Source of the DNA: Candidatus Nitrososphaera gargensis Ga9.2
Lineage (GTDB): Archaea; Thermoproteota; Nitrososphaeria; Nitrososphaerales; Nitrososphaeraceae
DNA length: 64,000 nucleotides
NCBI RefSeq assembly: GCF_000303155.1
Contig: NC_018719.1
Coordinates: 2,666,001 to 2,730,000, forward strand
Direction of reading: 5' to 3'
Part shown: piece by piece, positions 57,975 through 64,000 of the stretch
Layout of the letters: each line of letters starts with the position of its first letter
Numbering within the stretch: position 1 is the first letter of the stretch
The notes under the pieces: model-generated
Told to the model about the DNA's origin: nothing
What the model saw: only the letters and a program-made list of their open reading frames with translations
The model's database searches: none
Position numbers and translations under genes: made by a program

Positions 57975-59785
57975 TAGACATTCTTCACGTAGTAATAGTT
58001 GCCAGATTGTTTCTGCTCACGATCAAGCCTACCGCCTTCCTTGTTCACGCGCGGCCTGCCCGTCGTTTCGTCGCGCCTGTATGTTATTGAAAGCACCTGC
58101 AGGAAGCGGTTCATGCCCTCCTCCTTTCTCATGGGCGCAGTTGCAAAGCCCTCCAAGCCCGGCTTGCCCTCAAAGATCACCAGCGTGTCTGCCACCAGAT
58201 CGATGAGCTGCATGTCGTGGTCGATTATTATTGCAGACTTGCCACGCGCCCTTACAAAGCGCTGGAGGAACTTGGCGATCGCTATCCTGTCCTCTGCGTC
58301 AAGGAATGCAGACGGCTCATCCAGCGCGTAAATGTCTGCTTCGCGCAAGAGCGACGCGGCCACCGCTACCTTTTGCAATTCGCCACCGCTCAGGTTCTTG
58401 ACACTCTTTTCGTACAGCTTTTTGACGCCCATTGGGACGATTATCTGCTCTTCTACCGGCGAGCTCTCTATCGGGCTCTGGTAGGCGGTATACATCAGCG
58501 ACCTCACGTCACCTTCGTAATCTTGGCTCAGGTACTGAGGCTTGTACGATATCTTGGCTCCGACATCTATTGCGCCTGAATCCGGCTTGTCTACTCCGGC
58601 CAGTATGCGCATGAACGTGGTCTTGCCCAGCGCGTTTGCGCCCACGATCCCGACTATCTCGCCCTTTCTCACTTTGCCTGCCGCAACTTTCAGGTTGAAA
58701 GATGGGAACGACTTTGCAAGGTCAGAGTAGCTGGCCGCCGGGATGTCCAGAATGACATCTTCGTTTATCGCGCTGACGTCGAACTTGAAGGCCTTGTCCC
58801 GGAAGCGCACATTTTCCGCCGGCAGGAACCCTTCAAGAAAGTTGTTGATGCCCACCTTTGTGCTCTGCATGCCTGAAACGATGCCATATGCGCCCGGCTC
58901 GCCATAGATGATGTGGACATAGTCAGACAAATAATCGAGCAGCGTCATGTCGTGCTCTACCACCATCACGCTCTTGCCGGCCTCGGCTAGCTCCCTCATT
59001 ACTTTGGCAACTGCGAGCCTCTGGTAGACGTCGTTATAGGAGGACGGCTCGTCAAAGAAGTAATATTCGGCGTCCTTTGCGGCAGCGACAGCTACTGCGA
59101 GCCTCTGGAGCTCGCCCCCGCTCAGCTGGGCGACGTCGCGATCAAGTATATTCTGCAGGCCCAGCTGCTGTACTAGCTTGTCTGTCACCTTGCGCTCGTC
59201 GTATTTCTTTAGCAGCTCTTTTGGCGTCCCCTTGAACGCTTTTGGGATAAGGTAGACGAGCTGCGGCTTGATGCTTGCGCGCATTGTGCCGTTTGCAATC
59301 TTTTCAAAATGCGATTTCATTTCAGTGCCCTGGTAATACTTTAAAATTTCGTCCCACGAGACATCCTGATCATACTTGCCGAGGTTAGGCTTCATGGTGC
59401 CAGATAGGACGCTGACGATAGTGGACTTGCCTATGCCGTTTCTGCCGACCAGCCCCACCACCGCGCCTTTCTTTGGAGTTGGCAGACGGTAGAACCGGAA
59501 AGAATTGATGCCGTACTGGTGGACCTTGTCCGTGGAAAGCTCTTTGGCAAGGTTGACAATCACGATAGCGTCAAAGGGGCACTTCTTTATGCAGATGCCG
59601 CAGCCCGTGCACAGGTCCTCGGAAATGAGCGCCTTGTTGTCCTCTGGCCGCTGGACGATGCATGCGCCGCCGGTCTTGTTCACTGGACAGTAGATGATGC
59701 ACTCCAGCCCGCATTTCTTTGGCTGGCAGAGCTCTTCATCAAGTACCGCTACTCTGTGCGTATTTTCTGCTTCATAATTGCCCAA
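57974..59785 (-). CDS. ABCE1/Rli1 ribosome-recycling ATPase
   Basis: Splits ribosomes after termination. N-terminal Fe-S domain has C-Q-P-K-K-C-G-L-E-C...C-P and CTGCGICIKKCPF clusters; two ABC domains follow with GRNGIGKSTI and GANALGKTTF Walker A motifs and LSGGELQR and LSGGELQK signatures. 603 residues, normal. Walker B regions ...YFFDEPSSYND and YALDEPSAFLD are present. Probably transcribed together with trm5. Confidence 0.97.
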   Translation of the reverse strand: MGNYEAENTHRVAVLDEELCQPKKCGLECIIYCPVNKTGGACIVQRPEDNKALISEDLCTGCGICIKKCPFDAIVIVNLAKELSTDKVHQYGINSFRFYRLPTPKKGAVVGLVGRNGIGKSTIVSVLSGTMKPNLGKYDQDVSWDEILKYYQGTEMKSHFEKIANGTMRASIKPQLVYLIPKAFKGTPKELLKKYDERKVTDKLVQQLGLQNILDRDVAQLSGGELQRLAVAVAAAKDAEYYFFDEPSSYNDVYQRLAVAKVMRELAEAGKSVMVVEHDMTLLDYLSDYVHIIYGEPGAYGIVSGMQSTKVGINNFLEGFLPAENVRFRDKAFKFDVSAINEDVILDIPAASYSDLAKSFPSFNLKVAAGKVRKGEIVGIVGANALGKTTFMRILAGVDKPDSGAIDVGAKISYKPQYLSQDYEGDVRSLMYTAYQSPIESSPVEEQIIVPMGVKKLYEKSVKNLSGGELQKVAVAASLLREADIYALDEPSAFLDAEDRIAIAKFLQRFVRARGKSAIIIDHDMQLIDLVADTLVIFEGKPGLEGFATAPMRKEEGMNRFLQVLSITYRRDETTGRPRVNKEGGRLDREQKQSGNYYYVKNV

Positions 59786-60329
59786 TTACGTGTAATTTTT
59801 GCAATAATGCGTTATATAGGTACTGCTTCAAACCCTGTAATGTTGCACAAGACTTCCTAGGCAGAAAGCGGGCTTAGACTAATTACCATAAGCTTGTATT
59901 TAGTCCCTTTTTCTGTGGGAGGCGGAACCACTATTACTTCCTGTTCTGTCTGTTCAACCCTAATCAGCCTAAACTTCAGCTGGAAACAAAGCGAATGAGC
60001 ATGAGTCCCCCAATGAATAGGAATAATCCGCTGCATGAGGTTGCAATAACATGAAGCTTTCAGGTTTTGACTCATTTTATCCCACCCTGTTTAGATGTGC
60101 ATTCGTAACTGACTTATCTTCGTCGTTGGCACTAACTGTTAAAGCAAACTCTTCTGACGCATCAGACACTTCTGCCGAACCATATACAGTTAGTTAGTTT
60201 CTTTATCTGTTTAAGATATTCTCATGTTTTGAAATAGCAGAAAAGAACAAAAATTCATTCATCCGCAATAAAATAGCCAATCTGAAAAAATTTCGAAATC
60301 GATAAAAATAATACTGAAAACCACTGAGC
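59786..60329. other. Intergenic region without a firm gene
   Basis: About 540 bases between the ABCE1 promoter and a decayed secreted-protein gene. A 72-codon minus-strand frame (59857-60075) ends IRVEQTEQEVIVVPPPTEKG.. but lacks a recognisable family, so I do not call it. The rest is AT-rich without repeats or RNA genes that I can see. Confidence 0.4.
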
Positions 60330-61939
60330 ATGTTCCAAAGGGGGAGAACCCTGCCTTGGAGCAGTGCGCTTAGTCTATTAGTCTTTGCCTTTCTTTCTTG
60401 CGCTTTTTTAGGGGTAGTAGGAAGCAGCAAGGTTTTTCCCAAAACAATGCGGCTTTAGCTTCCACTGATGATAACCAAACAGCACAAGATGAGATAGAAG
60501 AGCAGCAAGATGAACAGCAGTCTTCTAACTCAATGTCATCATTTTCTTCTGACGCAGAAATACCTAGCACAGATAACAACACTAAAAGCAATGATGACAA
60601 TGGCAGCGATAGCAGCAGTAGCGGTGCTGAAGAAAATCAACCACCAATTGCTAATGCAGGAGATGACCTGACAGTCAATGAAAGAGAGACAGTTACCTTA
60701 AGTGGTGTCGGTAGCACTGACCCAGATAATGATTCATTACGATTCTCATGGAAGCAAACAGTTGGAGAGCCAACTATCAGCCTAGATGGTAGTAATGCAG
60801 ACACAGCTACGTTTCAAGCTCCAGCAGTGGATGGTTAGATGTTATCACTTAACATTTGAACTAACAGTACAAGATGAAAGTGGAGCAACAAGTACTGATA
60901 CAGCAAGTGTGACAGTAAAAAATGTTGATAATGGTGGAGATAATAGTGGCGAGGATGGCGTCAATACTAATTCTGCCTCTGGACTTAACACACGTCTATC
61001 GGCTGGTGAAGGCGTTGAAGAAGGAGCAGAAGAGCAAGATCTATGCAAAAGGATTCCTCAACCGCCTGCATGCCGCCTTACAAACAATTTCATTCTGCCT
61101 GAGACACGAATCACTTCTGTAAAGGATAGAAACGGAACCCATCTGCCAGTTGATGGTAGCTCTACACCTTCTACTATCTCGGACTCAATAACTTTCACAT
61201 TTGAAGGAGAGCAGCTAGACGAGGATAAGTCTGGACAGGTGTCATTCAAGTGCAGACTAGATAGAGGAGCCGTGTTTGAACCTTGCACAAGTCCAATTAC
61301 ATACAGTGGCCTGGCAACTGACCACTACAAAGGGACCTTTGTTCCCCATACATTTGAAGTAGTAGCAATAGACAATTCCGTCAAGAAGGGAACGATAGAC
61401 AAATTTGGTAATCCAATTTAATCCGTACTGGACTCTTCACCAGCAAAGTTTGAGTGGTCGATACAAGGAACCAAGGAATCACCGCCAGCCCCGCCACCTC
61501 TGATCCTACCAAGTTCGTATATATGTAAAGAGCATGACTCTAGAGCAAACAGTTCCGCTCATAAGTGAAGGGCTTGAACCTTTCAATGACTTCACCCTAG
61601 AAATAGACCTAGAGATATATGCAGACGCTTGGAGTAATGTATACGACTGGCATGAAGGTGTCGATATCCGTGAGGATATAGAACTTGGCGAGACTGTGAG
61701 CATACCGTGGCAGAAGAGGCTGCCCATTGCAAAAGGCATCCCTGATTTAGGCATCTTATTTGACGGTGAGGAAATCGATACTTTTGGGAACGATGAATAG
61801 AGCCTGAGGAACATATCCATACCGCAAAGAACGGCTATGGTGTAGGAGATCACTGGGCATCACTGAAAATAGAGAACCACGATAATGTTCTGCTTAAAGT
61901 GCACTACTCTATCTCGTGTCAAGCATACTTTGCATAGTG
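60330..61939 (+). pseudogene. Decayed secreted protein with a PKD-type domain
   Basis: A signal peptide (MFQRGRTLPWSSALSLLVFAF) begins at ATG 60330, but its frame closes soon. Another frame then encodes a Ser/Asn/Asp-rich region and a PKD domain start (NQPPIANAGDDLTVNERETV, TLSGVGSTDPDNDSLRFSW). A further shift near 60836 continues it as LTFELTVQDESGATSTDTA. An in-frame stop at 61419-61421 precedes more likely coding (DSSPAKFEWSIQGTKES), and a final shift yields EPFNDFTLEIDLEIYADAW and GYGVGDHWASLKIE, ending at 61939. At least three disabling changes mean the gene is dead. A cgataaaaataat box lies about 25 nt upstream of the start. Confidence 0.75.
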
Positions 61940-62178
61940 GCAGTAACTTGTGATGAAAGCATGCAGAGATGCATAACTCAAAGGCCTCTTTATTTCCAAT
62001 TTGGCTTTCTAATCGAATACTAATAATATTTTCCAGTATCTAAAGCTCTTCTTCGGCTAAATCTGAACCTTTGCTTGCTTGTGCATCTGCTGCATTAGCT
62101 TTGAGGCAATGTTCGTACTTCCTATATTGCGGTTTAACATCTACATGATATTATATAGCTACGCTCTTGCCTAGTTAG
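61940..62178. other. Intergenic region with possible minor relics
   Basis: Contains on the minus strand a frame reading KYEHCLKANAADAQASKG then SDLAEEEL and a stop, lacking a start codon, with a tatataat box nearby; it may be a relic or a poorly started small gene. Otherwise nothing is recognisable. Confidence 0.3.
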
Positions 62179-62325
62179 TCAGTCAAAGTATTTCTTCATA
62201 AAGTCGGCCATCCTTAACTTGCCGGCCACTTCTGCCTCATAGATATCCCTGTGCTTGTCCGAGAAATGCTTGAGCGTGAGCCTCACCTCGTCCCCGCAGA
62301 CCTTGCATCTGACTTTGATAAACAT
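62179..62325 (-). CDS. 48-residue C2H2-type zinc-finger protein
   Basis: M-F-I-K-V-R-C-K-V-C-G-D-E-V then HFSDKH gives a C-x2-C and H-x4-H zinc site, followed by a basic helix (AGKLRMADFMKKYFD). This layout recurs in tiny archaeal zinc-finger proteins. Promoter not obvious. Function probably nucleic-acid binding, by analogy. Confidence 0.7.
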   Translation of the reverse strand: MFIKVRCKVCGDEVRLTLKHFSDKHRDIYEAEVAGKLRMADFMKKYFD

Positions 62326-62372
62326 ATTCCTTCTTTTTTGCCTATCCCACCGTTAGGCGCTCGGGTAAAAAA

Positions 62373-62705
62373 CTATAGCGGCCCGGGCGCCGTCGGCAAC
62401 AACAGTCCCACGATCGTCGCCGCTATCCATACAATTACGGCTATCACGAATGCCTTGAGCCACCCGATGTCGTAGAGTCCCCTCAGGGCTATCAGCCATA
62501 CAAAGCCGCCAACTATTGCGGCAATCCAGCCGGTGCCAAATATGAAATACATTATCGAATATACAATAGTGCCGATAATGGCGGTGACAAACGCTCTGCC
62601 TATGCCTTCCTTTTGTCCGAGCAGTTTTGCCGCGATGTAAATGATGACCGTCGATATGAGAAGCCCTACTACAAATACGATGGCAGACCAGAGCTCGTTA
62701 GCCAA
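62373..62705 (-). CDS. Four-helix membrane protein
   Basis: 110 residues almost entirely in four hydrophobic helices (for example AIVFVVGLLISTVIIYIAAKLL and AFVIAVIVWIAATIVGLLL), with no catalytic residues. Unknown function. Same strand as the small zinc-finger gene 47 nt downstream. Confidence 0.75.
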   Translation of the reverse strand: MANELWSAIVFVVGLLISTVIIYIAAKLLGQKEGIGRAFVTAIIGTIVYSIMYFIFGTGWIAAIVGGFVWLIALRGLYDIGWLKAFVIAVIVWIAATIVGLLLPTAPGPL

Positions 62706-62829
62706 TACATCTATAGACGCAGCGCCTCTTGCTTTAAAGGCGACTGGAGAACCGCTCTAGTGGTATAGAGGAATTAATTTCTGCTATTACTGGAAACACG
62801 CACGCCTACAAGTACACACTCGTTACTTG

Positions 62830-62991
62830 CTAAATATGTACGAGAATAGTTCGGCAAGTGCCCCAGATGCTCCCGCCGTTCCACCAAATCTCTGCATTGC
62901 CTTTCTTTTTTGCAGATATCTTCTTGTAGCAGTCCTCACAGGTATGAAATTCAGTACCTATCTCTTTGCCACAGATTAGACGGCAACTTTC
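62830..62991 (-). pseudogene. Possible small zinc-protein relic lacking a start
   Basis: The frame reads ESCRLICGKEIGTEFHTCED then CYKKISAKKKGNAEIWW: two cysteine pairs as in a zinc ribbon. Immediately upstream is a stop and no ATG, GTG or TTG is available in frame before the cysteines; an ATG nearby (atgagaaag) is one frame off. A frameshifted start is the simplest explanation, or a non-standard start. A tata-like aaatataaatg precedes it. Confidence 0.35.
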
Positions 62992-63168
62992 TCATTTATA
63001 TTTACTGTATCAGCTTTTTAAATTATTGTTAGGGGACAATCCCAAACTGCATAATCTGGCAACACCAAGACAGCATTATCATGTACATGGCAGGTTTCCA
63101 CTGGAACTAAATTGCACCGTTTTTTCTACACACATACATACTCCAATGGAAACGCGGTGCATAGCAAG

Positions 63169-63176
63169 GTTAAATT
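63169..63176 (+). promoter_or_regulatory. TATA box of the 5S rRNA gene
   Basis: ttaaatta is centred about 28 nt upstream of the predicted 5S 5' end, the spacing expected for an archaeal promoter. It suggests the 5S gene is transcribed on its own. Confidence 0.65.
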
Positions 63177-63199
63177 AGCCCTTTGGCAAATGTTTGGGT

Positions 63200-63317
63200 A
63201 AGCCGGTCATAGCGGCAGGGTGCGACCCGGTCCCATTCCGAACCCGGAAGTCAAACCTGCCGTCGCTGCTGTGTTACTGATCTGCGTGAGCGGTCGGGAA
63301 GCAGCAGTGCTGGCATC
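63200..63317 (+). rRNA. rrf: 5S ribosomal RNA
   Basis: The conserved core cccggtcccattccgaaccc and ggaagtcaaacctgccg is unmistakable for 5S rRNA, with a closing helix between about 63202-63207 (gccggt) and 63309-63314 (gctggc). About 115-118 nt, approximate ends. It lies alone, without 16S/23S genes, as is usual in thaumarchaea, and its end abuts the convergent gene. Confidence 0.93.
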
Positions 63318-63319
63318 TT

Positions 63320-63895
63320 TTACTTATCAATATACTCGCCCAAGTGTATCGTCTTTACCAGCCGCCTGATGTTATGCGCTATCCTATCTATTGTCGCAAA
63401 CGCCGACGCAAGGCCGACTGGCTCCCACGCCCTGGTCTCAATGATGCAGCAATAGTTTGCAGCCTTGACCGTTATCATCTTCACTTCCTCCTTCATGATG
63501 TTGCACGCAAACTCCTCCGACAGCGCTGTGTCCTTGGCCAACATGTTTGCTATCACGCCCCCGCTCCACCCCATGCTGGTAACCTTGCCGTTATGCAGCT
63601 GGAAGTAGGGTGCAGCATCGAGCAGCTTATGGGCGTTGTCGTCGGTGTCGACGATAAAGTCGTTTTCTACAAGACAGTAGACGTTGTAAAACGGCCCCAT
63701 GCGCACCACGTCCTCTATGCCGATAAAGTCGACGCTGCCGCTTGCCATTCTAAGGAAGCCGTCCCTGTTCGAAAGCCAGCGCTCAAAGTACGGCCGCTTC
63801 ATCGGGTGGACGTCCAGCTCCATGCTGCCTACCCTGCAGCTAAAGCCCTGCTCTTCAAGGGCATCAATGAGGGCGCTCAGCTGGAACACAGGCAT
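63320..63895 (-). CDS. Conserved-looking soluble protein, unknown
   Basis: A 191-residue protein (ALIDALEEQGFSCRVGSMELDVHPMKRPYFERWLSN is seen in pieces) with alternating strands and helices and no known motif. It ends right at the 5S gene, convergent. It lies downstream of the pepA-like gene on the other side of 63914, but with the opposite order on the same strand, so it may be its distal neighbour. Confidence 0.7.
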   Translation of the reverse strand: MPVFQLSALIDALEEQGFSCRVGSMELDVHPMKRPYFERWLSNRDGFLRMASGSVDFIGIEDVVRMGPFYNVYCLVENDFIVDTDDNAHKLLDAAPYFQLHNGKVTSMGWSGGVIANMLAKDTALSEEFACNIMKEEVKMITVKAANYCCIIETRAWEPVGLASAFATIDRIAHNIRRLVKTIHLGEYIDK

Positions 63896-63913
63896 GCTGC
63901 ATCGATCATCTCC

Positions 63914-64000
63914 TCATGCTGGCTGCTGCTTTTCGTCCTCCATCAAGAGCTTTACAAGCGTCCTCACGCCAAAGCCTGTCGCGCCGCGCGGGTTGTAGCT
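63914..64000 (-). CDS. Leucyl aminopeptidase (PepA/M17) C-terminal end, gene continues beyond window
   Basis: Only the last 28 residues are visible, reading SYNPRGATGFGVRTLVKLL then MEDEKQQPA and a stop. The G-A-T-G-F-G-V-R motif is typical of the C-terminus of M17 leucyl aminopeptidases. The gene lies on the minus strand and begins outside the window. Confidence 0.7.
   Translation of the reverse strand, partial: SYNPRGATGFGVRTLVKLLMEDEKQQPA

Noticed and set aside
59857-60075. Minus-strand 72-codon frame
   Set aside because: No recognised family, no promoter and no neighbour support.
1-64000. CRISPR array or cas genes
   Set aside because: No regularly spaced repeats and no Cas-like proteins were seen; the only repeats are palindromes and tnpB ends.
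1-64000. tRNA genes
   Set aside because: No segment showed a convincing T-loop GTTCGAATC-type core with matching acceptor and anticodon arms; the only stable RNA gene seen is 5S.

Overview
The window is archaeal, most likely from a Nitrososphaera-type (Nitrososphaerota/Thaumarchaeota) ammonia oxidiser. The evidence is the mix of genes: 4-hydroxybutyryl-CoA dehydratase of the thaumarchaeal CO2-fixation cycle, HerA-NurA and Mre11-Rad50, a family B DNA polymerase, TBP and TFE-beta, fibrillarin/Nop5, Rio1/Dim2, ABCE1, a PEFG-CTERM surface protein, a solitary 5S rRNA gene, and many leaderless genes with a TATA-like box about 25-30 nt upstream of an ATG, GTG or TTG. No ammonia monooxygenase gene lies here, so lifestyle is inferred. 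Coding DNA is moderately GC-rich, and the intergenic and mobile parts are clearly AT-richer.

Layout. 1-8.6 kb: two repair pairs on the minus strand, rad50-mre11 and herA-nurA, separated by about 3.5 kb with two secreted-protein genes and two perfect palindromes. 8.7-14.25 kb: an accessory stretch with a frameshifted tnpB, an L-2-hydroxyglutarate oxidase-like gene, a bacterial-looking DUF1326 gene with a tiny upstream ORF, a broken DDE transposase and an intact tnpB. 14.25-19 kb: polB carrying two inteins. 19-26.3 kb: a B12-type radical SAM protein, a ureohydrolase, a pentameric ligand-gated ion channel gene cut in its first membrane helix by a complete IS4-superfamily (ISH3-like) element, and thrS. 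26.3-30.3 kb: small zinc-ribbon and membrane proteins, a regulator, and two remnants resembling the 3' end of tnpB elements. 30.3-46 kb: mainly housekeeping genes (purA, pyrF, nudix, DUF373, rlmE with TFE-beta, 4-hydroxybutyryl-CoA dehydratase, apt, mtnP, ferritin-like, PfkB kinase, ubiX, dim2-rio1-DUF424, a flavin reductase). 46-59.8 kb: trm1, rnhB, the C/D-box RNP pair flpA-nop5, signal peptidase, tbp, pyrE, a possible LarA-like protein, an S2P-like protease, an acetyltransferase, trm5 and ABCE1. 59.8-64 kb: a decayed secreted PKD-domain protein, small zinc proteins, 5S rRNA and the tail of a leucyl aminopeptidase.

How it fits together. Several gene pairs overlap by a few bases and are probably translationally coupled: mre11/rad50, nurA/herA, TFE-beta/rlmE, rio1/dim2, nop5/flpA and ABCE1/trm5. 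Ribosome biogenesis and RNA modification are well represented (dim2, rio1, rlmE, flpA/nop5, trm1, trm5), as is nucleotide metabolism (purA, pyrF, pyrE, apt, mtnP). The strongest unusual signals are the precisely interrupted ion-channel gene, the double-intein polymerase (one intein at an uncommon N-terminal position, the other with a damaged endonuclease motif), tnpB abutting the polB start, dispersed tnpB 3'-end remnants, and a 40-bp perfect palindrome.
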